Assembly: GCA_013396655.1 (NCBI GenBank) | Contig: WBMV01007393.1 | Coordinates: forward strand, 2,823 to 66,822 | Source: Campylorhamphus procurvoides | Taxonomy: Eukaryota > Chordata > Aves > Passeriformes > Dendrocolaptidae | Direction of reading: 5' to 3' | Length of the DNA stretch: 64,000 nucleotides | Part shown: positions 1 to 12,600 of the stretch, piece after piece | How positions within the stretch are numbered: position 1 is the stretch's first letter | How the letters are laid out: every line of letters begins with the position of its first letter | Translations under genes and position numbers: made by a program | The notes under the pieces: generated by a model | What the model saw: the letters and a program-made list of their open reading frames with translations, nothing else | Databases searched by the model: none | Told to the model about the DNA's origin: nothing

Positions 1-130
1 GGGCGGGGGGAGCCGGGCAGCGCCGCCCCCGCGGAGCCGTACCCGCAGGACGCGCGGCCCGCAGGACGACACGGCGGCAGCGGCGTTCGGGCCGTGGGAG
101 GGGGGACACAGCGAACCAACAAATCGCCCC
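1..130. promoter_or_regulatory. CpG-rich edge of the LUC7L2 promoter island
   Basis: The first ~130 bases are strongly GC- and CpG-rich, after which composition drops to the AT-rich level of the following intron. The next LUC7L2 coding exon downstream starts in the middle of a codon, so the start-codon exon must lie before base 1. This island therefore most likely covers the end of exon 1 or the very start of intron 1. No start codon of the LUC7 type is visible in it. The role is inferred from composition and position. Confidence 0.55.
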
Positions 131-3100
131 CCATACCAACAGCCCCTTCCGTAGAGCAGGGTGGGGGTTTGCGTTGCTATAGTTTGGTCTGAATTACGAC
201 CCAAGGCCTCGTGTCAGTCAGCAGGCGAGTATGGCTGTTGCTTTCCGAAAGGCACAGTGGGATTGACCTAAGTGCACAAACTCTTTAAAAAACAAGCCCC
301 AAGCAGCTAACTAAAAGCTTAACATCTGGAGGCTGTAATCCCCAGAGGGAGATATTAGATACACGGTCAAGTTTCAGATCGCTCTGCGGCCGCACACTGA
401 ACTGAAGATTGCTGTGTAAAGCCGCTCTCAGTTTTTGTCAGGGTGCATGGCGATCAACGCCAAAGTTTGAACTGGCACTTGTCTATAAAATCCAGGTAGT
501 TCGGTGTCTGCTAAGAAAGAGCAGTTCCTGTTAAGAACTGTGCCGTTCTTAAAATATAAACGAGAATACTGCACCCTAGGGTAGGCAGCAATTAGAGATG
601 ATTTAAATGTTCTCGTTGTCATACTCACGTTTGCACACGTGTTACATGTTTGTTGAAGCTTCGTGTGGAATTAATGGTTACCTGTTTTCCCATGCACCGA
701 TTAGGGTGTAGGAAGTGGGATGGACTTTGTATGTGCTGGTCATCTGTTGATACTGGGCTAATGTGACCTGACAGCTTTTTTTAGTGTAGTCTAGAATTTT
801 AAATAAATGTAACTAGATCTCACGTACCCCATATATCGTGAATGCTTTCTGCTGAGTTCTAAATTACGGTTCTGCAGAGGTTTTCCTCCACATTAAGTCT
901 CGTTACTGAGTAGCCATCATGCAGAATCTAATTTAGGGTGGTTTTGTCTTGCTCCAGAAGATTTTCCAACGCTTCCTGTTGTGCCTGCACATATCTAAGT
1001 GCTTGGCAAAGTAACATTGTGCTTATGAAACTCAAGTCTTCTCAATGTCGGCACCTAGGTCGCTGTCTGAGAACTACCTAAGACTAAGACTAAAAAGGTT
1101 TCAGGGAGATAGGGGAGTGGTTTCATTTTCTGAAAGTATTTTCTGTTGGGTGGTGGGAGAAGAGTGTGATTTTCCTGTGAGAGCTCAAAAATGCTGAGTG
1201 ACTAAAATCTAAACCAGGAAAAGCCGTTTCAGACTAGTTTTAATTTGAAGTAACTTTTCTCACAAAGCTACTGATGATTGTGTTCCGCCCTCTCACCCGC
1301 TCTGTAATTCCTAAACCGCATGTGCTGAACTGTTGAGAAACTAACTGGCTAGAGAGGAAGCATTTAAAATTGGCAGGATGGGGAAGGAGAAAAGACCACT
1401 TGCAAAACTGGCTTCCGTTATTGGCTTGAGGATCTCAGTGTAACACCATTCTAGCTTAAAGAAAAAATGAAAGTCCAGTGTAGCATTATTTAAACTAAAG
1501 AGTGCACAGGGATTGAAAATTACCTCTTTTTTGCAGAGCTGGTGCTTACTAAATTCAAGGCCAGGCTCAAGGTCATTGAAATATTGCTAGCTTTGAGAGT
1601 AGTGGAGTTTGGGGTTGTTACAAGTTTTTTTATGTTTCTGTTACCTTTGACAAATATTTTGTTTCTAGTAATATGCAAATTGCAGCTTTTCATTAGAATG
1701 TGGTAATTTTCAATTTCTTGGTAGAAAATAGCTCTCAGTTCACCACTTGCCCCCATTGCCTTTGATTTTGTGCTGTGTGGCGGCGCAATAGTTTAAAATG
1801 TTTCTAAAAAAATAATCTTTTTTAGACAATGTTTCTGTTTTATACTGTTCAAAATTACTGAAGTGCTTTTTAATTTTATACTTTACACAGTCTGGCAGGG
1901 TTTTTTGTTTTGTTTTGGGTGGGTTGTGTTGATTGGTTTTGGCAGGGCTTTTTTTTGAGAAGCTTAAAATATGGAAGTTTAAAATTCTTACCTATTTTAG
2001 AAAACATAGATCAAACATTTGAACTCTTCAGTGGAAGTAGAAAAAACTGAGAGGTAAATTTAAAACCAGTGGTGGTGCTTGAATATATATAGGGGGGTTG
2101 GGGGAGGCGGGTTGTTTGGTTGGGTTTTTTTAGCTTATAGTGTCATTTCTAGAGAACAGGAGCGTATTCTGAAAATGATTTTGAAAATTCCACAATGAGA
2201 TGCTCAGACATTGTTTTAGGAGATGAGCTGTAGGCTGTAATTTGTGGAAGTGTGTGCACACCTATTATAAATGAAGTCCCTAGGGCCAGAATGGAGAAGC
2301 TTGGAAGATGTACTTATTAAACGTTTTTATGGATTTGTTGTTGAGTTCTGAAAACACCTAGAAAGCACAGTTCTATATTGGTCAAAATGATTCAGAAAAT
2401 ACCCACTGAGCTGTAAGAGTATTTATGAAAAACCAACTGTGTTAGACAGGAACCTTCTCATGTCAAACAGAGCTGTCCAACATATGACTGTCTAGAACCA
2501 GGTATGCGGCTCCAGGCCTGCCCTCTGCTGTACCCTTTGCCAGAGGCCCTATACTTGTGGGCAGGGAGAACTGAGAGCCTCCTGAGTTCCTCTGCCAACC
2601 ACCTTCCTTCCTTGTGTGAGTTTTGGCAGTGGGATAGGTGCACTTGTAGTCACACAGCATGGCTGGCTGGCTGGTACCTGCCAGGATGTGAGGTTCAGGC
2701 AGCCTCTTGGCAGCTGCCTGTGCCAATGCCCTGGTGCTCCCCGCCTGCCTTTGCTCATGTGACAGACACCTGACAGAGAATGAAACTGAAGGCACTTGGC
2801 AGGTGCTCCTTAGGAGCTTCCAGTGAGTTGCAGTTTTTAGAAGACGTCTGGGTTATCTAAAAAGCAGTTGTATTGTTAATGTCAATACAATGAAATAATT
2901 CTGTAAATGGCAGGTATGGTTCTGCTATATACCTGGAAAGAGCGTGTTATTTAAAAACAAGTATTTTTTACGTACATTAAATATACCAAAGTTAAATTTC
3001 TTTTGAGCGCCTCTCTGACAAGAAGTGGAAAACTGAATTGTATGTGGACCATGCCAAAATTAAATAAAAAATAAAAGTGCCCTATATTTTGATGTTATTA

Positions 3101-6100
3101 GAAAGCTGGGCTCGTTTATTATTGTTATGACTACAGGTTGAAAAAATCTTCTCTGAAATGTCATTTCAAGTACTGATAGTCTGGCATACTTAGAGAGGCT
3201 TAAGTATAAATTGCTGAATATATAGCATAGATTTCCCAAATATTGAGAAATAAGGAGTGTTGAAGACCGGGTCCTAATCTTATGTATCTACATATGAATG
3301 TTTTCTCAATGTTTTTTTTCCCTGTTAGCAGTTAAACTAAAAGTGTTTTAATTATATACGTTAGTAGTTAAAATGTCAGTTCAAGTTGAACTTACTGCTG
3401 ATGACCAGAGCTGCAGAAACCTGTCATTCAGGAGTATTAGAAGTAAGCTCATAGAAAAATGTGGGGTTTATTTTTTAAAATACCGTTTTTCAACTGTAAA
3501 ATCAAGTAAACCCCTTTTTGATTTTTAATAGTATGCTTAGGTGAATCCTGGTTTTGCCATCCCTATTCTCTAGAAAACAGGAGTGAACTGTGAATCAAGT
3601 AATTTACAAATCGAGTGATATGTTAACAATTGATTTTAGTACCCCAGGGTTTGAGGGGCTTTTTGCTTTTTTTTTTCTTCGGAATATACTTGAAATGGGC
3701 AAAGATTAACAGGTTTTCTTTAAATGCCTTATTGGAAAGATGCTGTTTTATCTTAAATCAGCTTATCTTGCCCACCTGGTTCATTTTCTTCCAGGTCAGT
3801 TATATGCTCTGCCTTGGCTCGAGTCAGCATGAGAAATTGGTTAGAAGCAGAGGGTGAAGCAGGATCATTGCTTCTGACAGTAGTGCAGACACAGCAGATC
3901 CAAATGGTCCTAGTGCCACACAACATCTTGACTGTCGCAAAGAAAAGTGGTAGTGGTTTGGGTTTTTAAAAACAATTGCTGCTACTTCAAAATTGGGCTA
4001 TAGTGTAAAGATATTAAAAGCTACAAAGTTAATTGGATTCTCTTAAGAGACAGGTGAATTTGTGCATGCTTCTGAGACCTATATGTGACCATGAAAATGT
4101 TCTCTCAAGCATCCTAACAAATACTGTGTTATGTGACCAGCAGAAAAATCCCTGGAACCTTTAGGTATACAGAGCTTGTATGTATGTTGTGCCAGTCAGC
4201 ACCTCTTTGGCTTCACCTACTGGCTTTTTGAGCTCAGATGCTGTGCTTGAAGTCTTCAACTCTGTTCTTTAGCTGTTACTAGCAAAGTGCTTTTCTTGTT
4301 GTAGATCGTCTTCTGTCTTTGAAACTTAGGATATCCTTTTTTCATCTATTCACATCCTAACCATTTTTTCTCTGTTTTACACTTCCTTTGTGCTTAGCAG
4401 TGGTTACTAATGTGTGACTTTTCTGTTCTCATTGTTTAGGAGGAGTTGAAGTGACAGTTCCCTGCTTATTTTAGCCATTCTGTGTTTGGTGTTACACTTT
4501 ATATGGTTAACAGAGGTTCAATCTAGAACATGTAACCCATGTTTTAATTTCTTTGTTTCTGCATGGGATTATTGAAGTCTCTCTATATGGTTAAGGTTGC
4601 GTAGTGGGTTGATGTTGGTATTTTTAGGGTAGATAGATTTTGGTTTCCACTTTGCTTTACACATGGAGGTGGAAGGTGGTATGCGCTTTTGAACTTAAAA
4701 GTTCTTGTCCATTAGTGGAGCATTGGTAGCCATTTGGGTGGGTAGCTTCAGGCTGAGATTCAGGCTAGGGAGCCAAGAGCCTCTTCTGAGAGCTCTGCTT
4801 TCAAATACAAATCAACAGCAAAGGCAGAGAAAAGTTTCTCATATACAGAAATTTCTGCAAAATCTGTCCCAGATGTTGAATTGATATCAGCTCTGAAACC
4901 TGAAAGTAATCGCAACACATAAACTTCATGAAAAGATGCTTTATTTGTCAATCGGGAGTGTTCAGAAGGTTTTAAGAGCAACAGTCCTGTTTAGTTAATT
5001 GTCTGTGTTAGCTGACTTTGTTGGCAAAGTTCTGGTAGTTTAGCCTTTAAAAATGAGGGGAACAGTGAAGGACTTGGGGAATTTTTCTCCTCTATTTGGG
5101 ACACTCTGTGAAATGGCATTTATGAAGAAGCAAATAGGCATATTCATTCATATATTTGTTCTACTTGTAATGCATTAACTAAAAAATTGTTTCATTATAT
5201 TCTGCATTCATAAATATTACTTCAGTCATGGTGTAAACCAGAAGCAGTCCTGCTTAGAAATACATTTTATTCTAAAGGTGTTATCATAAAGATGCATCCA
5301 GTGTCAGTGACAAGAATATCAGAATTAGCTGCCCATTCAGTGTGCAGCAGGAACAGGATCTTATGTGACTGCTTAAGCGTCACTTAAATGATGTTGAATA
5401 TTTGTTATACAGAGCTTGTTGTGTGGAATAAATTTGTTACACAGTTTTTAACTAGATACTCCACCCAGTTGGTAGCTCTTCTTGAGTAATGCTTTCACAG
5501 TCCTTTGCCAATATGTTGGGACTCATGCTTCAAAAATTTCAGTGGAAATTAAGCATTTTTTGTTGAGGTAGCTTAAATCAGGAAGTCAGCAGCATGAAAA
5601 TGAAAATGCCCATTGTTTCCTTTGCGTGGATTGCACCATTAGTTTACAATTAGAGGTTACCGTAGGATTATAAAGGGTAATTCTTATCAGTGCACTGGGA
5701 TTGTTGATAGTAGTGTATCAGGATACATCAGAATAGTAAGAGATGCTGGATCAAAGAAGTCATTGTTATAAGCATGTTATAATGCCGAGCATTGTTGATG
5801 CGTAAGTGTTCATTCTGATGGCTTGTGACTAAAATGTACTGAACAGGAGTGACATTGTGAAGGCTTGTTAATATGTTCGACTGGGGAGTTCAAAGTGAAT
5901 TCTACAGTACAAGTGCACATTGTGATCTTAACCTCTGGATGTTCCCTAATCAGCAGTGTACACCTGTCATGAATATCAGTGTTAATTTTGTAGTTGGCAT
6001 GTTTCATACAAAATAGAAAACTTCCTTTAGAAAGTTTACCTTACTGCCTAATCTCTTTAATATGTGTCTCTAGTGTGTAGTTCCCTTATGTTTATAAAGG

Positions 6101-9100
6101 ATAGGATATGTGCAAGTATAGAAGTTTCCTTGGTGTTTGCTTTGGATTTTGTTTATTTTTTTGAATGGTTTCGGTTCTATTTCAAAGTTCTTCAATCACT
6201 CGGAAAGTAATCTCTTACAGAAATGTGATTTGGGACAGGTATGTTAAGTAAAATTAAAGATGATGCTTCTTGAGGAAAATTTAATTTATATTTTCTCCAT
6301 GTAAGGTTTATCAACCGTATGATTTTATTTTTTTTAATGGAGAAAATCTGATTGGAAATACAGGGATGGCTTAATAGATATTTTCTGTCATGCCCTGGCA
6401 AATTACTTTGATTTCTTTAATGAGCGTGAGTCCTAAAGATGAAGTAGTTGGATACTCTGCTGTTCTTCAGAGGCAGGGTTAAATAAGTTGCTATTCTGAG
6501 CTAATTTAATTATTTAACTATTAAAATAGAACTTGTAATAAGGTCTGAAGTATCAGTGTCCTCTTTACAAATGTTTAAGAATACTTCTAAAATTTAGATG
6601 ACTACAGCTATTTGGTGTCTAGATGTATTACTTTCTTACTACAGAATATATAGAGCCTTTTTTTAATACTCATGAACATTTGGCATTCACTAGTTTGTTT
6701 GACTGTACAAAGAGGGTATCAACCTATATACAGTTTGACAAAGAGGAGTAACGTCTTGGTTGTCTGATGTATTGCAGAAATCCTTAGCTTAAGAACACAT
6801 CTGTGCACGTTGCTTTAATTCTTAGAAGGCATCTGCATAAATCTCATTTGCTGTAGGCAGAATGTCAGGTGCATCGTGGATCCACAGATTTTATTCTGCC
6901 CTCACCCCAGCAACCCATGTAGACCCCAGGTCATCACCTACTCAAGATGATTCATCTGTAGATCAGCAGCAGAGTGCATACAGGTGTGCACTCTTCAGGA
7001 GTATTGGAGCTCACAAAATTCATGAATAAGTAAAAGCATTTTCTTCTGAGGCTATCAGACTTGTGAATGAGCTGCCAGAGGAAGACAAATTCAGGCATTG
7101 TTAGGACTTTGGTGCATGACACCTTTTCTTTTTAATGAACTGCTCCTTCCAAAACAGCTTAGATTAAAAAGAAATTCAAAGGTATGAAACTGCTTTCCAT
7201 AGAAAGGAAAAGGTAAATATCCAAATGATCTGTGTATGGGAGCCTTCCTGAAAGTCTCATATGCTATACCAAAGGCGTAGTGGAGAAAGAGTAAAGGTTT
7301 AAAATGTAAATGTGTGGAATATTCTGGAGGCTGTTGTTTACAAGGTTCTGCCACCTCTTTCTGTTTCTTTGTTTGTTTTTTTTCCCCCCTATGCTGTCTG
7401 ACCTCAGTTTGGTAATTGTGATTTTCATGCTAGCCACTTTGGTGAGAAAAGACTGTATTTCAGCTGTGGCATCAATACCTGGTTGTGGTAAAGGTGTTAA
7501 AAAAGCTACATCCAGATGTTGAGGTAATGTCTGAAAATACTGCTTGCCAACTTTACGTAAGGAACCATGATTCTTTCAGCAATTTTCTGGTCTTGATAAT
7601 TCCTTGACTCCTGTTAGGTTAGTGCTATTAGGCCATCAGCTGTGGGTTTTTTTTAAATACTTAATTTTGTTCATGTGTCTTTATATAGAAGAATCTTTAC
7701 AGTCAACATGTATTTCTAGATGCTGTGTTAAAATTGCTGGCAGAGTCTATTATTCTATACAAACTGAACAATCTGGCCCCTTGTTTTATTTATAAAGGTT
7801 CAATGTATCTTTGCCTGCCTACATCAATCTGCAAGGGAGTGTCAGAAAGGCCCCGCATTCGCCGAGCCGTGAGTTATCAATAACTTTTCAGATGTGTTAA
7901 TGAATGTGGAACAAACGCAGTTATGTGTTTAAAAAAATACGGATCCACCTCCTAAAAAGCAAAAAAAAAAAAACCAGAAGAGCAAAAGTCTTTACTGCAG
8001 TAGCAGGCATGATTATAAAGGGATTACTCTAAATTTTTAGTAGTGTAAGTATAACTAAGCAGTAAGGTTGTCCTCTAGAAAACCTATTGTTGAACTGCTT
8101 TGAAGCTCTTTGGTGTGTGGGTTACAGGTTTTAACTGTTGTATCCCACAGGCAAATTAAGCACGTGTTGTCTATGGAAACTTTTGTTTACTTAAGAACCT
8201 GAAACGTGGCCCATCTGAAAATGTTATATATTAGCATCCTATGCATAGAACTGATATTTAAAAATCTGATTACATAATAGTAAGAAAGGCTTGAGTAAAA
8301 AGATATGGGGTTTTTATTCTCCTCTGTTGTACTTACCTCAGTAATGAATTTGGCTTCTTGAATTGTTTAATAGATTCAAAAGTCTGAGAGTTTCAAATCG
8401 TGAAGCCATAAAAAAAATTTAATAATTGCAAAATATATCTACACGCTTGAAAATATTTAATGAAATGGAAGAGGCTGCTATCTGAACTCATTGTATGTCA
8501 TTTTTTTCTCCCAGCAGCTATCCTTGCTTCAGTAATTCACCAGTAGGTTTTCAATGATTAGAAATCTTAACAAGTTGTTACATTTTAAAAAAATAATAAA
8601 TGATTACATCCTCAGAGAGATTAAGGTGTTTTATCATGCCTGTGTCTTAACAAGAAGAGAGCCTTTGCAGTGATCTCTCTTCCAAATTCCAAACAGTGAT
8701 GATTATGTTATGACTCAAAGGGAAACATATTCTGTCCTCATCCCCCCAATACCAGCTGGTTACTTTGTTCAGAAGACTTCAGGTCTTGCTCCAAGAAGGG
8801 GTTATTTAACCTTGCAATTGGACCTCAGTGTCTGGGCAGGTTGATGCTTCTGCTGATGCAGGAACTACAACCTGCCACAATGAAGATCTGATTAAGATGT
8901 TCCAGCCCAACAAACAGCATGTAGAAGAGAAAAGGAAAAAAATAAAAAAGGTTTATCATATGGAGATATGCAAACACCTGTAAAATATTTTGCATATAGA
9001 CTATGCCCGTATGTTTGACTAATTTCTTTTTCAGGTTTGTACGCATTTAAAATCATTCTTCTGCCAACTCTTTATGCTACTCCCATGAGAAGTAAGAGGG

Positions 9101-9571
9101 TGCATTGCATCCAAGAGCAAAATCATAAAATGAGTATCAGGTGGGATTTGGTGAAGACTCAATGTGTATCATTTTGTGTTATGAGGCTGTTCTTATGTGC
9201 TAATTCTTGCATACAAATACATCACTATTTCATGCAAAATCTGAATAGAATGTTATATAGCTCATTTAACAAATGCTGTTGTATCAAAGTGTTTTTAAGC
9301 TAATACTGACCTTCTGATTTCAAGCACTTTTCCTACTGCATTTTTGAAGGGGAAGTGTGAGAGGATTTTTACATAGCATTATAGAGCATTAAAATACACA
9401 TTTGTGTTTTTGGTGTTATTTGGCAAAGAAGTATAGAGTGTTTTAAAAATTCTAGTTTCCATAGACTCTCACTATGTGACAGGACAGTGTTAATGCTTTG
9501 CATGTAACCTGGAGAACGTGTCTGACTTGCTCAGATTTCTAACCTGGAATGTGCTGATTTCTATATTGCAG
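131..9571 (+). other. LUC7L2 intron 1 (3' part of the intron)
   Basis: About 9.4 kb of AT-rich sequence ending in the acceptor at 9569-9571. Open frames here are short, overlap on both strands and have no family resemblance. A somewhat more GC-rich patch lies at 2480-2800, with overlapping frames on both strands but no recognisable protein. I see no repeat that I can name and no RNA gene. Confidence 0.6.
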
Positions 9572-9666
9572 GTGACACAACCCGTCAGCGAATCAAATTC
9601 AGTGATGACAGAGTGTGCAAGAGCCACCTTCTCAACTGCTGCCCTCATGATGTGCTCTCTGGAACT
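9572..9666 (+). CDS. LUC7L2: LUC7L2 coding exon 2
   Basis: The exon begins with the last two bases of a Gly codon, so the upstream exon ends in phase 1. It encodes the start of the first zinc finger (RVCKSHLLNCCPHDVLSGT). The acceptor is TTGCAG and the donor GTATGT. Confidence 0.93.
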
Positions 9667-12600
9667 GTATGTAGCTAAATCTCATGTTTTATTTATATAA
9701 GAATGGAGAAATTGTGTTCTATTTGTTCTCTGTGCCATCTCCTTTAATTTCACAGGTTCCAGTGAGTATCTCTCTGGCACTCTCTGGTAGTTCAGAGGAA
9801 CATTTGTAAACAACTGATTTATGGGTTATGAAGTTAATTTTTAGAGTTCTATTCTATATGCTAATGATTACTTAAATTTCATTGTTTGGTAAAACATAAA
9901 AAATCAAATAACATTACCTACATAAATTGTGCTATAGCAAAGTGGTCTTAAGCTGGTACAGTCACTAGTAGGAGAAAAAAAGGAAATATAATTTATGCTT
10001 AAATTATGAAGTTGCTTTCTTAAAAATATATGTTGTAGTGGGAAAGTATCCCACAGATAATTTGTATTGGGAAGTAGGTGATTTTTTTATTTCTTCAGAA
10101 ATACTTTAATGAAAAGAAAGTTCAAATAATTATATTTCTAGAAGCTGAAATACATTTGAAAGTGACATTTACTATGCAATATCCAGTTACTGTGCCATTT
10201 TCATAAATTCTAAAGCAATTTTAAAATTTCCATTTATAGCATATTAGTAACTTGTTTGATTTGGATTTCTGTGTACTCTGTAGTCAAAAGCGTCCCTGCC
10301 TGAGCATAGCAAACCAAGGGGGTTTGACACATGCCAGTAGCTTTGTCAGTGTGTTTGGGGTACCTGTTTCAAGTAGCTTATTTTTTGTGAAAGGCAGGTG
10401 AGTTACATTTTATTGATTATGTAACCTAATGTTTGATGATGCTCGAATAATTGCCAGTAGAGATGTAGTATGATGATATGCAGTTTCTTGTGCCTACTGT
10501 TCTTAATGATACACTTCTGTAGCTTTTCTTACTCATGCTGGCACATTTTGTTACCCTGTAGTTACCTCAGGGAAAGTAAGTGCTGGAAACCCTGTCTTAA
10601 GGATAATTTGGAGTAGTATTATGTATCAATGTAAATGTAGTTTTATTTTGAACTGTTCTGTGCATCGCTGTCTAAACAAAATGGGGAATAAGGGAGAAAA
10701 ATGTCTTCCATTTCACCCATCTCTTTCGTTGACTGGTGTTTTGGTGGTGTGGTGAACAAGTTAGCTCCTGCTTAGAGGAGATTGGGGACATGCCAGTGTG
10801 CTATAAAAACCATCCAAAGTCATTGGTCATAATCCACAAAAAGAGACTTTTCAAAGATTCATTTGGCAGCTTTTCATTGTGTCTCAGTAAACAAATATTT
10901 CTAGAACAGCTGTCTTTAGCAAGTAAGAAATGTTTATCTTTAGAACTATAAAAAGATAGCACACAGTAGCACCTCTTATGGTACAGGTCAGTCTAGGCTT
11001 GGGTATCTTCCCCAGTTTAATTGGAAGTTTTTATCTGTCTCATACTGGATTCTGCTCCTGCTCTTGCGGTACTAAACTAAACTGCATCTTTAGATAATAT
11101 AAATCCTTTTTTTTTTTCCTTCCTCATAGTGCAATTAGTCATCATACCACAAAATGTATTCCACAATGTAAATCCGAGTCCAGAAAAACAATGACTAGTT
11201 TGATCCTTTGAGTGGGAGTAGTAAAAGGTGACATGTAAGAGGCAGGCTTTACTTGGCCTATGTGATGTTCTGCTGTTTACCTAGTGAAAGACCTGAAGAA
11301 ATGGACCTTGTGTCTTAATAGCAGTTTTTTAAAAGGTCAGGAAGCATGGAGTCTGACTGAACAGTTTATAATTGATTTAGAAAATGACTGTGAAGTTTTC
11401 TCCAGAGTTTTGAGGGGAAAATTTGGATGGATCTTTGCATTCAGGATCTGTAGATAACAAAAGTTGAGTGCTTCTGAAAGGATAAGTTCTCTGGGGACAT
11501 TTTATGAGGTTAAATCTCTTAATTGACTAGATTATCAGTCAAATACTGGACATGAGTTGCCTTTTTTTTCCTCACAAGATAATCTGCAATTCTTAGGTGC
11601 TGCGTATTACTGTTCCTGTCTGCAAAATGCAGACTAATATACAATTCTAGTCCACCCACTCTTTCAAAAGCACTCAAGGAGGACATTCACAGATAACACA
11701 AGACAAAGTGACTCATATGAGTAGGCCCTGTTAATTTAGTGTGTTCTTTCCCTTAATGGCCAAGCTCCTCAAACTCTGCCATGACAGTGATTTCCGTTGG
11801 CAATAAAAAAACGTTTCTTAGGCTGCAACATGGCATAGTGAATGTAGTGCACCTATACTTTTGGTTTAGGGATTTTATTTAGGGGTATTTTTTTGTGCTA
11901 CAAAGTTTCTGGCTTTGTAGACTTGGAAATTCCAAGTCAAGCAGTCAAGAGTGTCTCTGCCTGCTCTAGGTGAACTTGTGTCACTTTTCAGGGAGAGAAG
12001 GGAGGGTATTAGTTTGGATTTTTTGTGGCCTTCTTCTAAGGGCAGTGTGAATAATGGGCTATATGGAAGCCATAGGTAGAATACTGAGTCTCAACAGGAA
12101 AAAGGCAAACAAAGATAAAATTGTAGTATCCTCTTTTAGTTTATTGAATTCCAGTTCCAAATCTATAGTGCTCTGCGATTACCTTTATTCTTGAAATGTG
12201 TTTTGAAGTTTGTGTGAGGCACATAGTAAAATGAATCGGTAAGATCACAGGGGTTATTTTCAAGGTTGTAGAACAGTGTCTATTCAGAGCTTCCTTTGAC
12301 AGTCCCTCTCGCTAAAGCTCTTTTTTAACTGTCACTTTTTCTTGTTTTGGTGCTCTGCTTTTTCATAATGATCACTTGGGCATCAGTTCAGATTAATAAG
12401 TCAGTGGTTTAAGAGGTTGCTCATTCATTTCAAGTTGAAATTTTTATAGTGAAAGATTAATAAGACTTTGTAAACCCTGGCTGCTGGGACACAATAATTT
12501 GCTGGTTAAAGTTGGCAATTTTTATTTAATTTTTTTGCCTTAGAGGGTAAACACTGCTACATTTGTCCCAAGTAGATGCTGATGATCGGGCTTCTGGACT

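Noticed and set aside
2092..2112. G-rich stretch as a possible G-quadruplex
   Set aside because: Only three clear runs of at least three G with usable loops, so the four-run pattern is not met.
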